Assembly (NCBI RefSeq): GCF_018383585.1
Contig: NZ_JAHAMK010000035.1
Location: forward strand, 1-40,949
From: Microvirga sp. 3-52
GTDB lineage: Bacteria; Pseudomonadota; Alphaproteobacteria; Rhizobiales; Beijerinckiaceae
Length of the DNA stretch: 40,949 nucleotides
Direction: 5' to 3'
In this document: piece by piece, positions 7,934 to 16,040 of the stretch
How positions within the stretch are numbered: the first letter of the stretch is position 1
Layout: each line of letters starts with the position of its first letter
Program-made: the position numbers and the translations under genes
The notes under the pieces: model-generated
Database searches by the model: none
The model's input: only the letters and a program-made list of their open reading frames with translations
What the model was told of the DNA's origin: nothing

Positions 7934-9702
7934 CCACGGCGGTGGTCGCCTTGCCGAGCCATGGCAAGCCTGCGACAGGAGCTCTTCTTGTTACAGCCAT
8001 CGTGCTGGCGGCGCTGACGGAGGCGATTGCCAGCACCGTCCTGTCACTCGGACGCGCCGATATCATCGGCGACATCTATGCCACGCCGGATGAGTTCGCC
8101 TGGCTGGATGTTGGATACACCGCTTTCAAGATGATTGGGTTCATCGCCGCTCCCTGGCTGATGACCCGGATCAATCTACGCAGCCTGATCATCGGGGCGA
8201 CACTCGTGATGGGCACGGCCTGTGGCCTGGCTGCCTTCACGGCTCGGTTGGACCTGCTGATCGCGCTTCGCGTCTTCCAGGGTCTTTCCGGCGGTATTCT
8301 CCTGGTCGTCGGCCAAGCGATCATCTTTCTCGCTTATCCGCGAACCTACCAGCCGATCCTGCAGGCTCTGTTTGCTATGGGGTCCGTCGTGGCCCCTGCG
8401 ACCATCGCGCCAGCTCTCCAAGGCTGGCTGCTCGATACCCACTCCTGGACCTGGATCTTCTTCAGCGTTGTTCCGGTGGCTATGGCGGCGGCCGGCCTCC
8501 TGCTGATGGTCGATGGCCCGGCTCCCAGTAAGGCCACGCCGCGTCCGTTCGATTGGATCGGCTTCGCGCTGGTCTCCACCACTCTTTTGTGCTTCACCTA
8601 CGTTCTCAGTCAGGGCAGTCGGTGGGACTGGTTCGAGGAGCCTCGCATCGTGTGGCTGACCGTAGTCGGCTCAGCCGCCCTGCTGGCGTTTCTCGGTCAG
8701 CAGGTCATGACCAGCCCGCGCAGCCTACTCGACTTTACAGCGTTTCGGTCAGATGATTTTACCTTTGCCTTCATCGTCAGCTTTGTTGCCGGCGCCGCCT
8801 TATTCGGAAGCGCGTTCCTGATCCCCGCGTTTGCCGTCTCCGTCCTCGCGTTCACGCCAACCGGTGCCGGCCTTCTCTTATTGCCAAGTGGCGCTCTTTT
8901 TGTCGGAGCGCTCCTGCTCGCCGCTTTCCTCTTCCAAGTGCGCCGTGTTGCTCCATTCGCGACTGTACCGTTCGGAATTCTGATGATCATGGTAGCGATG
9001 TGGATGCTGTCCGGATCGACCAGTCAAAGCGGCGCCGACGACATGATGGGCGCCATCCTGCTGCGCGGCCTGGGCCTCGGGTTCCTGTTTCTGTCGATCA
9101 CCCTAATCGCTTTCAGCACTCTCAACGGCGCTAATCTGGCCTCCGGCATCGGGCTCTTCAACACGGGCCGTCAGCTTGGCGGTCTCATGGGCGTCGCGGG
9201 ACTTCAGACCCTGATCGAGCACAACGTTGCGGGCAACCTCGCGGTGCTCGGCTCCCACGTCTCCGCAGGCGTTCCGGCAATCAGCGAGCGGTTAACGGCA
9301 ATGACAGCCATGCTGGTGGCAAAAGGAATGGACGCCGCGGGGGCCGGACGCGCCGCCATGAGCCTTCTGGGGCGGATCGTTGCAGGTCAGTCGACCGTGA
9401 TTGCCTTTGATACGGCGTTCAATGCGGTCGCTATACTCTTTCTCATCGCCGCGCCCGTGCTGGTCACCATCAAGATCGGCCTCGCCCGGTATGCGAAGGC
9501 GCAGGCTGCGAAGTCGCCGGGGACGGTTGGGGTCCAACCTCGGCCCCAGGTGAAGCCGAAGCGCGAAGAGAACCCACGTCAGGTGGTTCAGCTGTACAGT
9601 GGAGCGCGCTCAAACCTCGCCGATCGTCCAGCCCAACAACAATATTCCGACAGCGTGATGCTCAGCCTGCAGTCCTGTGCCCCCTCCACGCAGACTCTAT
9701 GA
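7930..9702 (+). CDS. EmrB/DHA2-type MFS multidrug efflux transporter
   Basis: Inner-membrane drug:proton antiporter (590 aa) with about 14 predicted membrane segments, as in the DHA2 family, pairing with the upstream membrane fusion protein. Recognisable features are the N-terminal IVLAALTEAIASTVLSLG segment, a motif-A-like loop (MTRINLRSLIIG) and the ALRVFQGLSGGIL segment. The transmembrane part ends near residue 520. The remaining 60-70 residues are hydrophilic, rich in Pro/Lys/Gln/Ser and end in a low-complexity tail. This is longer than usual for the family and may reflect a late frameshift or lost stop codon. Substrates cannot be predicted. Confidence 0.92.
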   Translation: MTTAVVALPSHGKPATGALLVTAIVLAALTEAIASTVLSLGRADIIGDIYATPDEFAWLDVGYTAFKMIGFIAAPWLMTRINLRSLIIGATLVMGTACGLAAFTARLDLLIALRVFQGLSGGILLVVGQAIIFLAYPRTYQPILQALFAMGSVVAPATIAPALQGWLLDTHSWTWIFFSVVPVAMAAAGLLLMVDGPAPSKATPRPFDWIGFALVSTTLLCFTYVLSQGSRWDWFEEPRIVWLTVVGSAALLAFLGQQVMTSPRSLLDFTAFRSDDFTFAFIVSFVAGAALFGSAFLIPAFAVSVLAFTPTGAGLLLLPSGALFVGALLLAAFLFQVRRVAPFATVPFGILMIMVAMWMLSGSTSQSGADDMMGAILLRGLGLGFLFLSITLIAFSTLNGANLASGIGLFNTGRQLGGLMGVAGLQTLIEHNVAGNLAVLGSHVSAGVPAISERLTAMTAMLVAKGMDAAGAGRAAMSLLGRIVAGQSTVIAFDTAFNAVAILFLIAAPVLVTIKIGLARYAKAQAAKSPGTVGVQPRPQVKPKREENPRQVVQLYSGARSNLADRPAQQQYSDSVMLSLQSCAPSTQTL

Positions 9703-9712
9703 GCATCCCGCC

Positions 9713-9738
9713 GGGCCCTGGCATTGCTGTCAGGGCCC
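9713..9738 (+). terminator. Hairpin between the transporter and regulator genes
   Basis: GGGCCCTG (9713-9720) and CAGGGCCC (9731-9738) form a perfect 8-base GC-rich stem with a 10-base loop, 10 bases after the MFS stop codon. No U-run follows, so it may act as an attenuator or mRNA-stabilising stem that lowers regulator expression relative to the pump rather than as a full terminator. Confidence 0.45.
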
Positions 9739-9773
9739 ACCCCTGACCACGGTACAGGCATTGAGGATCTACC

Positions 9774-10421
9774 ATGCACGGAGCGGCATCCCCCGCGAGC
9801 GGCAAACGAGTTTCTGATCGTCGAAGTATCCCGAAGAGTCGTCAGATCCTGAACGGTGCCCGAGAGATCTTTCTGCTGAGCGGCTATGCGGAGGCCACCA
9901 TGGAGGAGATCGCAACGAAGGCCCAGGTCTCTAAGGGTACGCTTTACAATCACTTCGACAGCAAGGACGATCTGTTCAGGGCTCTCATTCATTCTGAGGC
10001 CGGACGGATTGCAGAGGAACTGCCAACGCCTGCTTTGGAGGATCCGAACCCAGCCTCGGCTCTGAGGCAGATGGGGCTTGCAATTCTTAAAGTGATGGAG
10101 GCCCCAGCGACAGTGGCGACGCTGCGTCTCATCGTCGGTTCGCTTGGCCGTTTCCCCCGCCTGGGAGGAGAGTTCCTTACGCACAGCCTTGGTCCGACGG
10201 TCGAGCAGATCGCGATATACCTCACCATTCATGAGGCCGCCGGTGGCATCCAGATCCTCGATAAGCATGCAGCGGCGGAGCGGTTTACGAGGTGGTGCCT
10301 GGCGCATGTGATGGAGCGCATTCTCATGCCTGACCAGCCCCAGCGAACGGCGGAGGACTGCTCCGCGTGGGTGGAGTGGATGTTGTCGCCAGCCGTCTCC
10401 CCGTGGGGTGCAAAGACATGA
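9774..10421 (+). CDS. TetR-family transcriptional regulator
   Basis: A 215 aa repressor-type protein. An N-terminal helix-turn-helix domain spans about residues 22-68 (ILNGAREIFLLSGYAEATMEEIATKAQVSKGTLYNHF), with TLYNHF as the recognition-helix end typical of TetR/AcrR proteins. The C-terminal part is a ligand/dimerisation domain resembling AefR-like C-termini. It lies downstream of the EmrAB-type genes in the same direction and is probably co-transcribed. It is the likely ligand for the paired GGTAAY-N4-ATTACC sites upstream of the operon, which would make the operon self-limiting. The ATG at 9774 has GAGG 8 bases upstream. The stop overlaps the next ORF by 4 bases. Confidence 0.9.
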   Translation: MHGAASPASGKRVSDRRSIPKSRQILNGAREIFLLSGYAEATMEEIATKAQVSKGTLYNHFDSKDDLFRALIHSEAGRIAEELPTPALEDPNPASALRQMGLAILKVMEAPATVATLRLIVGSLGRFPRLGGEFLTHSLGPTVEQIAIYLTIHEAAGGIQILDKHAAAERFTRWCLAHVMERILMPDQPQRTAEDCSAWVEWMLSPAVSPWGAKT

Positions 10422-10897
10422 ATGATCTCCTGTCGTCGCCTCCTCATCGCGACCTGGTCAGTTTTCGGCGGAAACCTCTCCATCGCGTTCTTCTGCTACC
10501 CAGATACCGGGACATTGCACTGCCCGTTCGCTCCCGAGGCCATAGGTGGCGGGGTATTCTGTGCGTCGGCTGTCTGGTCGCTGCATTGATTGTTGGTTTC
10601 GCCGTCCAAGCTGATGAGTTTGACCCCCTGATCGTCTATGAAGAGGCGAGAGTTTTGAATGATCAATGGCAGAACTGCGCCGCGACCGTCGTAAAAGGAC
10701 GACTGCGGGCGGATCAGACGGCGGAGCAGCTTGCAGAGCAAGCACTTGAGCGATGCCGTGCAAGGCAGAACAGCCTCAACCGCTTCTTGATTAAGAGAAT
10801 CGGGGCGACGAGCGCCAGCAACGTGGTCGAGGTTCTGCGCGATAAGTATCAGTCAGGGTTGATTGTTGCCATCGCCGAGCTGAGAGCACGCAATTAG
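10418..10897 (+). CDS. Small membrane-anchored or secreted protein, unknown function
   Basis: A 159 aa protein not matched to a named family. A basic N-terminus (about 1-45) precedes one hydrophobic segment (GILCVGCLVAALIVGFAVQA, about 48-67) that could be a signal peptide or anchor. A helical, charged domain follows with two cysteines (WQNC and ERCR) that could pair in the periplasm. The chosen ATG overlaps the TetR stop (ATGA at 10418-10421), implying translational coupling to the efflux operon. An in-frame ATG at 10367 lies inside tetR and is less likely. A role in the pump or its regulation is suggested only by position. Confidence 0.6.
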   Translation: MNDLLSSPPHRDLVSFRRKPLHRVLLLPRYRDIALPVRSRGHRWRGILCVGCLVAALIVGFAVQADEFDPLIVYEEARVLNDQWQNCAATVVKGRLRADQTAEQLAEQALERCRARQNSLNRFLIKRIGATSASNVVEVLRDKYQSGLIVAIAELRARN

Positions 10898-10958
10898 ACC
10901 TGCCCGGCAGATCGCTTCTGAGCATCAGGACGTCTAGGTCGGCTTCATAGCGCTCGGG

Positions 10959-11597
10959 TCATCTCCCCGCTTGCCACTGGTTGATGGCCTCAACAGGGAA
11001 GATCAGCATGATGATGTTGAGGAGGAGGTTATCACGGATCCAGTATCCGACGATCAGTTCCATGAGCAGTGCGACCACCACCGTGAGCCAAACGGGCCAG
11101 ATCCGGGCGAGCCAGAAGCCGGCGACCATGGCAATGACATCCATGATCGAGTTGATGACGCTGTCGCCATAATAGCTGAGAGCGATATTCGTTGCCCGGT
11201 AGCGGTCGATGACAGTGTTCGTGTTCTCGGCGATCTCCCATGTACATTCGACACCAAGAGCCATCAGGAGCGCCACGCCCAGCGGCAGAGACTTCCCTCG
11301 TACTAAGCCGACGAGCCACGTTCCGCCATAGAACAGGAAGCCGTGGATGACGTGGGACGGAGTGTACCAGTCGGTCAGGTGCTGGGAATTACCAGAATCG
11401 TTGACTGTCCCGTGCCATAGCTCGATCGTCCCGCAGGTGCAGATCGCCGTCCGGCCCATAGCGAGCAGGATACCAGCCGTAAGCACGATCAGACCCAGGG
11501 AAAGACCGACATAGAGCGTGGTCCGCGCCCTGGGAGGCTTGTTCCCCACGGGCGCGGGTGCCGCAGTGCAGTTTTCCGTTCCTTGCAATGACGTCAT
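10959..11597 (-). CDS. DUF2585 (UPF0314) family membrane protein
   Basis: A 212 aa inner-membrane protein of the UPF0314/DUF2585 family, known mostly from alphaproteobacteria and of unknown function. The characteristic pattern is present: an N-terminal membrane segment, then GRTAICTCGTIELWHG, then the conserved block around QHLTDWYTPSHVIHGFLFY, an EIAENT motif, and further hydrophobic segments to the C-terminus, about four to five in all. I place the start at the ATG at 11597. A TTG 21 bases further upstream is also in frame. The gene runs convergently to the efflux cluster and 43 bases after the end of the upstream hydrolase gene in the same direction. Confidence 0.85.
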   Translation of the reverse strand: MTSLQGTENCTAAPAPVGNKPPRARTTLYVGLSLGLIVLTAGILLAMGRTAICTCGTIELWHGTVNDSGNSQHLTDWYTPSHVIHGFLFYGGTWLVGLVRGKSLPLGVALLMALGVECTWEIAENTNTVIDRYRATNIALSYYGDSVINSIMDVIAMVAGFWLARIWPVWLTVVVALLMELIVGYWIRDNLLLNIIMLIFPVEAINQWQAGR

Positions 11598-11640
11598 CTT
11601 GCCCTGGCCTACCTTCAACTTCGCTGATCAGATTGGCCGT

Positions 11641-12762
11641 TTACCGGTCGACTGGCTCTAGCGTCGAGGTCGCGGCTCTAAACACAAATGCACCGGGTCC
11701 GGCGTAGCGTCTGGCCAGTGGATCTTCGATCTGCGCTTGAAATTTTGAGTAAAGTGCTACCATCGCGGTGAAGCGTGCGTGCCTGAAGCTATCAGACGTC
11801 GTCAGCTCCGAGATGTCGATCACGCGGGCGCCATATCGCTTGGCCGCAGCCTGAACCCATGGATCGTGGACATCGTCCGAGCCGACACGTCGGCCGCCGG
11901 AGATAATGCGGGACAGGGTTAAAGCACTGTCATCGCTCGACACCAGCAGGGTGAGTGGACGAGGAAGCCGGCCGATGACCTCGAGTTGGCGAACCATGTC
12001 GACGACGTCGATATCCGGAGCAGCCAACACGACATTCGAAAACCTCTCGATCACCGCCCGCCGACGCTCGCGGCTCATTTTTGCCAGCGTCTCCATTGTG
12101 AGCCATCCTCCCATGCTGTGAGCCAGCAACACGACCCGCGCGTTCGGCTCCTCAGCGAGAATTTCCATGGTCCGGGCAAGGCCGTCCGTGGATGCCGCTG
12201 CCGCGGCTTTGTCTGCGCTATAGCTCAGCGGCTTCCCCTGGGATGGCCAAGCGAACAGCACCGCAACCCGGTCATCGTGGGCATCCGTCGTGAGTTGGGC
12301 GAGCCGATAAACCGTTTCCTGGAAGCTGTTATTATATCCGTGAACGTAAAGTCGGATGAGCCGCCCATCACCCTCCGATCCAGCGATACCGGAACGAAAC
12401 TCGGCCTCGGAGAGGCGCTCCGCGTCGACGGTAACGAAATCGGTAGCCGGATTAGGTGGATCACTTGGCCACTCGATCGCATCGGCTTGGTGTGTTGGCG
12501 GGATCGAGATTACGTACCGGGCAAAGCGAAGTGTCTGCGATTGACCGCTGCTGAACGCAGTTGCCGAGCCGGGCTCTGGTGTTCGCAGTGTCGCGACAAA
12601 GATGGTGACGTTCCTTTCACCGCTCTCCGCTGTTGTAGACCGAAGAGCTTCAGGTCCAGGCCGTGAGACACACGCGACAAGCGTGGCGAGCAAGACCAAG
12701 TGAGCCACCGGAGTTAACCAGCTTCCGATGACACGATTTGTCCTTGCTACGCCAAGAACCAC
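11641..12762 (-). CDS. DUF900-type alpha/beta hydrolase, putative lipoprotein
   Basis: A 373 aa hydrolase of the DUF900/esterase-lipase type seen in many alphaproteobacteria. The N-terminus is a hydrophobic signal followed by a lipobox-like LVAC (Cys31), so a lipid-anchored cell-envelope location is likely. The catalytic core shows VHGYNNSF (oxyanion region) and the nucleophile elbow VVLLAHSMGGW with Ser in AHSMGG. The start codon is GTG at 12762, preceded by a strong GGGAGGG at good spacing. The substrate is unknown. The first 40-45 codons and about 120 bases upstream reappear, diverged, at 15740-16040 on the same strand. Confidence 0.8.
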   Translation of the reverse strand: MVLGVARTNRVIGSWLTPVAHLVLLATLVACVSRPGPEALRSTTAESGERNVTIFVATLRTPEPGSATAFSSGQSQTLRFARYVISIPPTHQADAIEWPSDPPNPATDFVTVDAERLSEAEFRSGIAGSEGDGRLIRLYVHGYNNSFQETVYRLAQLTTDAHDDRVAVLFAWPSQGKPLSYSADKAAAAASTDGLARTMEILAEEPNARVVLLAHSMGGWLTMETLAKMSRERRRAVIERFSNVVLAAPDIDVVDMVRQLEVIGRLPRPLTLLVSSDDSALTLSRIISGGRRVGSDDVHDPWVQAAAKRYGARVIDISELTTSDSFRHARFTAMVALYSKFQAQIEDPLARRYAGPGAFVFRAATSTLEPVDR

Positions 12763-12890
12763 TTGCCAGCCCTCCCGTTGGCATTTGGTTGAAGTATCTC
12801 ATCATCTGATATCGGATGGTCATCGACTATCAGCCCAAAGGCGATACTGACCTATGCCAAAGCACAGGGTGACATCGACGCTTTGACATC
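12640..12890 (-). repeat. Direct repeat copy A: hydrolase 5' end and upstream region
   Basis: The stretch covering the start of the DUF900 hydrolase and its upstream region is similar to 15740-16040 on the same strand. Shared pieces include the ribosome binding site context (CCAGCCCTCC on the plus strand), the coding block ending in VSRPGP, and an upstream block containing ATACT-CTATGCCAA followed by GACGCTT-GACA. Identity looks like roughly 70-75 percent in the matching blocks, judged by eye. The limits are approximate. Confidence 0.6.
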
Positions 12891-13818
12891 ATTTTTCGAG
12901 CGTCTTTGTCGTGCAGTCGCGCCGGATGATCTCGATCACGGTCTCGGTGGTGCGATCGAGATAGCTGCGCCCGTCGGCGAGCCGCGCCGTGGGGCTGATG
13001 TAACTCTGCGGGCCAATGTGGGCTGCCGGGTCGAGTGAGTGCACCGTGATTTTCCCAGCGTCCAGGGCCCGGTTCCAGGCGCTGCGCCGCCACAGGCGCC
13101 AGCGCTGGGGGAACAGTCCGATGCCCACCCGCTCGATCCAGTCGTTCGCGCTGGTGAGCCGATACAGGTGGAGCGCATGCGTGAGGTCGTTGGCGCCGTT
13201 GTGGAAACCACCGAGCGTGATCAGCCATAGCGGAGCGCGGAGCTGTGTGAAGAGCTCCTCGACCGCGCCGGTCGCCACCTGGGCGCCGCCGCTGTAGCAG
13301 AGCAGGACGACCGGCATGCCACTGGCGGGCTCGTAGCCTGCGAGCCGGAGTTGGTCGGCGATCTGGGCGCCTACTGCCCGGTTGTACAGCGGGCGGTATC
13401 GGTGGTCGGCGGCCACAAAGGTCTGCATGACGTTGTGCAGGAACAGCATAATGCCGACGTGCCGCCGGAGCCAGTCCCACACCGGGCGCCCTACGAGCGG
13501 GGCTGCCAGGGGCGAGTAGGGCTGAACCTGGCCCAGCACGCGCAACTCCGGTGCTCCGGCGATGATGGCCTTGACGAATTGGCCGCCGTCGCGCGTATCG
13601 GTGAAGCGGCGCTTACCGATCCCGTCCAGGTAGACCACGTAGGCGTCCGGCGGTCGCCCTGGGTCGGCCCCCCTGGCGTAGGGCACCCTAGGCGGGAGCG
13701 TGACGACCGGTCTGCGCCGGCCGATGGTGTAAACCATCAGCTCGTGGCGGGCGAGCAAGCCCTCGGCAACCAAAACCGGTCCGAGCGCCAGAAGGACGAC
13801 GAGCAGGAGCTCGCTCAT
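12889..13818 (-). CDS. Membrane-anchored alpha/beta-hydrolase-like protein (actinobacterial type)
   Basis: A 309 aa protein whose start I set at the ATG at 13818. This ATG overlaps the upstream gene's stop (ATGA, 13815-13818) and places a hydrophobic anchor (ELLLVVLLALGPVLVAEGLL) at the N-terminus. An in-frame start 117 bases upstream would add an Arg-rich shadow sequence. Downstream are VVYLDGIGKRRF and LLCYSGGAQVATGAVEE, a nucleophile-elbow-like GxSxG variant (CYSGG). The third position is almost always G or C, unlike the flanking genes, and the style recalls actinobacterial proteins. It is the last gene of a three-gene operon with a glycosyltransferase. The substrate is unknown. Confidence 0.65.
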   Translation of the reverse strand: MSELLLVVLLALGPVLVAEGLLARHELMVYTIGRRRPVVTLPPRVPYARGADPGRPPDAYVVYLDGIGKRRFTDTRDGGQFVKAIIAGAPELRVLGQVQPYSPLAAPLVGRPVWDWLRRHVGIMLFLHNVMQTFVAADHRYRPLYNRAVGAQIADQLRLAGYEPASGMPVVLLCYSGGAQVATGAVEELFTQLRAPLWLITLGGFHNGANDLTHALHLYRLTSANDWIERVGIGLFPQRWRLWRRSAWNRALDAGKITVHSLDPAAHIGPQSYISPTARLADGRSYLDRTTETVIEIIRRDCTTKTLEK

Positions 13819-14327
13819 GCGATCACCTCCCGCTCCCGGGCGCCGGCGATGATCCTCGCGATCAGCCGCCGGACCACCACGACTGTCGCGGCGAGCCCGG
13901 CCGCCGCGACGGCGATGCACCCGGCCGCGGTCCACCAGCCCAGTCCCGACGCCGCAACGAGCGGGCCGGCCAGCCCTGCCCCAACACCGGCCAAAAGCAG
14001 GATGTGCAGGAACGGCCCGAGGAGCGGGAAGGCGAGGACGGCGGCCAGCAGCAGCGGGGCGACCAGCGCGGGTGTCCAGGCCAACCCGGTCGTGCCGGTC
14101 AGCGGGGCCGCGTCAGGCGCCACGACCGGCTGAACCAGGCCGGCGACGGTCCACGCGGCGAGCGGCCACAGCGCGATCACCGTGCCCTCGACGACGGTGC
14201 CGGTCACCATCAGCCCGGCCACGAGCCACGCGGACAGCTTAGGCCTGCGAACCACCAGGGGCAGCACCTGCCCGGCACTCTCGGACAGCCCGGCGAGGAC
14301 CAGCAGGACAATGATGGTCGTCGACAT
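13815..14327 (-). CDS. Polytopic membrane protein of the glycosyltransferase cassette
   Basis: A 170 aa hydrophobic protein with about four to five membrane segments (near 5-25, 33-60, 80-110 and 120-150), ending in a basic tail with RRLIARIIAGAREREV. I do not recognise a named family. The ATG is at 14327, three bases after the glycosyltransferase stop, and the TGA overlaps the next gene's ATG, so all three are coupled. Composition is extremely GC-rich with many Ala, Gly, Val and Leu codons, like its two neighbours and unlike the rest of the window. Confidence 0.65.
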   Translation of the reverse strand: MSTTIIVLLVLAGLSESAGQVLPLVVRRPKLSAWLVAGLMVTGTVVEGTVIALWPLAAWTVAGLVQPVVAPDAAPLTGTTGLAWTPALVAPLLLAAVLAFPLLGPFLHILLLAGVGAGLAGPLVAASGLGWWTAAGCIAVAAAGLAATVVVVRRLIARIIAGAREREVIA

Positions 14328-14330
14328 GGT

Positions 14331-15545
14331 TCAGCGCCCCCGTGCTCGATCGGTCGCGGTGCCTCCGCGGGCGGCGTCGAGGTACCGCTCGAGCTCGTCG
14401 GCGGCACGCCGGGCGCCACCCGCCTGCTGCTGTGCGGCACGCTGTGCTGCTGCCGCCTTGCGGAAGCGCGGCTCGTCCAGCAGTCTACGGGTGAGTGCAT
14501 GCACCGTCTCCGCCGTGGCATCCTCCGTGCGGAGCGCGAGCCCGGCACCGAGTTCGACGACTCGCCGGGCCACCAGCGGCTGGTCCGCGCCCTGCGGTAC
14601 GACGAGCGTCGGCACCCCGGCTCGCATCGCCTCATTGACACTGTTCATGCCGCCGTGCGTCACGAAGAGCGCCGCCCGGTCCAGCACCTGGAGCTGCGGC
14701 ACGGATCGGCGGGCCAGCACGTTGGCCGGTAGCGGACCTAGGTCTGCCGGTTCCGTGTGCCCAGTCGAGATGACAACGGTGCCGCCCAGTGGTGCCAGCG
14801 CGGTCGCGAAGGTCCGCAGCAGGGCGGCTCCCCCGTCGAACACCGTGCCCAGCGACGCGTACAGCACGGGATCCTCAAGCCGGACGGCGTCAAACTCCGG
14901 ATCGGTCAGGCGGGAACCGACGCTCGCCCCGACGAACCGGTACGAGGCGTCAAATGCGTCGGCTCCGGGCTGGAACGCGCTGGAGGTAAAGACCAGGTTC
15001 AGCGGCTCGCGCACGTTCATCAGGTCGGTCAGGGGCAGTTTGCCGGCGGCGTAGCCGCGGTGCAGAGCCCAGCGTGCGGAGGCGTAACCCCAGCCGATGC
15101 GAGGATGGGCCGCCGCGGCGGCCCCCAGCTCGCGGGAGATGCCGGTGGGGCTGGGCACCTGCCGGTTGAACGCGAACGTGGTGAACGTGGCCGCCGCCGG
15201 CACACCGAGCTCAAGCGCGGCCACTGCGCCCCATGGACAGGCTGCCCCGTGCACGATCAGGTCAGGCCGGATGCAGCCGAGGTCCGAGAGCACGCTGGGC
15301 AGTAGGTCGAGGGCGCTCCGCGCGAGCTCTTTCAGCAACGCGAGGGGGATCGGCGGATCCGGCAGGGGCAGGTCGCCCCCGGGGTAAAGGTGGACCTTCG
15401 CACCAGCGGCTTCAATTTGGGCCGCGAACGCGGGAAAGGTGTGGTAGGTCACCGTGTGACCACGCCGGGCGAGCTCTGCTACAACCGGGAGCGTCGGGTT
15501 GATGTACCCGTGCATGCCGATGTTGAGGAACGAGACGGTGCTCAT
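14331..15545 (-). CDS. GT1-family (MGT/UGT-like) glycosyltransferase
   Basis: A 404 aa glycosyltransferase of the macrolide/UDP-glucuronosyl-transferase type, predicted to move a sugar from a nucleotide donor to a hydrophobic small molecule. The N-terminal half opens with NIGMHGYINPTLPVVAELARRGH, the acceptor-binding start of MGT proteins. The C-terminal half has the donor-binding signature FVTHGGMNSVNEAMRAGVP followed by PQGADQPLVARRV. The gene is first of the three-gene cassette. Its ATG (15545) overlaps the stop of a chimeric small ORF. Very high GC and codon style suggest transfer from an actinobacterium. In such hosts these enzymes often inactivate antibiotics or decorate natural products or sterol-like compounds. 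The acceptor here is unknown. Confidence 0.85.
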   Translation of the reverse strand: MSTVSFLNIGMHGYINPTLPVVAELARRGHTVTYHTFPAFAAQIEAAGAKVHLYPGGDLPLPDPPIPLALLKELARSALDLLPSVLSDLGCIRPDLIVHGAACPWGAVAALELGVPAAATFTTFAFNRQVPSPTGISRELGAAAAAHPRIGWGYASARWALHRGYAAGKLPLTDLMNVREPLNLVFTSSAFQPGADAFDASYRFVGASVGSRLTDPEFDAVRLEDPVLYASLGTVFDGGAALLRTFATALAPLGGTVVISTGHTEPADLGPLPANVLARRSVPQLQVLDRAALFVTHGGMNSVNEAMRAGVPTLVVPQGADQPLVARRVVELGAGLALRTEDATAETVHALTRRLLDEPRFRKAAAAQRAAQQQAGGARRAADELERYLDAARGGTATDRARGR

Positions 15546-15895
15546 CGGCGGCCTCCGGGTGCTGCCGCCACTGGGTCGCGTCGGTACAGGCCGAGGCCAG
15601 TGATGACCGGCTCGTCAAGGGACTGGGTTGCCGGTAGCAGCGCGGCATCAGTCAGCCGGGGGGAGTGGCTGAAGTCCCAGAGCACGGGCCAAGCCACCAC
15701 CAGCGCCATCGTTCCGCCGGCACCGTCATCTAGATCCGTCTTAACGGACCGACTGGAGAGCTTTAGAATTGAGGGTCCGGGCCGGGAGACGCGTGCGACG
15801 AGTGCAATGAAAAGTGCTGCGAGCGATGCCCAGCGAGCCAAGGAGACTGGCCAGCGTCCGATGCCTGGGTTCACCCGTGCTCCGTTGAGAACCAA
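15542..15895 (-). pseudogene. Chimeric ORF: hydrolase signal-peptide remnant fused to cassette sequence
   Basis: This 117-codon ORF begins with a diverged copy of the DUF900 hydrolase N-terminus: the same MVL start region, a hydrophobic segment, then VSRPGP. The homology stops after about 45 codons near 15765-15740. The remainder (rich in Ala, Pro, Leu and Asp, ending PGGRR) reads like GC-rich cassette sequence and overlaps the glycosyltransferase start by ATGA. The lipobox Cys of the intact copy (VACVSRPGP) is Arg here (VARVSRPGP), so it cannot be lipidated. The start is TTG at 15895. It may survive as a translated leader that couples ribosomes to the glycosyltransferase gene. A functional product is doubtful. 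Confidence 0.55.
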
Positions 15896-16040
15896 CTGCC
15901 AGCCCTCCTCGTGGCATTGGGTCCAGTGCCCTGAAGCAACTGTCGCTCATGTGTTCCGGAAACCATCTTTTAGGATCAGAGAGAAATCGGCTACCGACCG
16001 AAAGGAGATACTCTCCTATGCCAACGCATAGGCCATCCTA
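15740..16040 (-). repeat. Direct repeat copy B: hydrolase 5' end and upstream region
   Basis: The diverged second copy of the segment at 12640-12890, in the same orientation. It contains the remnant start region (15740-15895), the shared ribosome binding site context just upstream, and the upstream block with ATACT-CTATGCCAA near 16010-16025. Together the two copies bracket the GC-rich three-gene cassette. This copy probably supplies the promoter of the cassette. Confidence 0.6.

Noticed and set aside
9588..10307. 239-codon minus-strand ORF over the MFS end and tetR
   Set aside because: Antisense to a clear TetR gene and without a domain pattern.
14004..15054. Several long plus-strand ORFs across the cassette (up to 290 codons)
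   Set aside because: They are antisense to the glycosyltransferase and membrane protein genes. Very high GC removes stop codons from all frames there.
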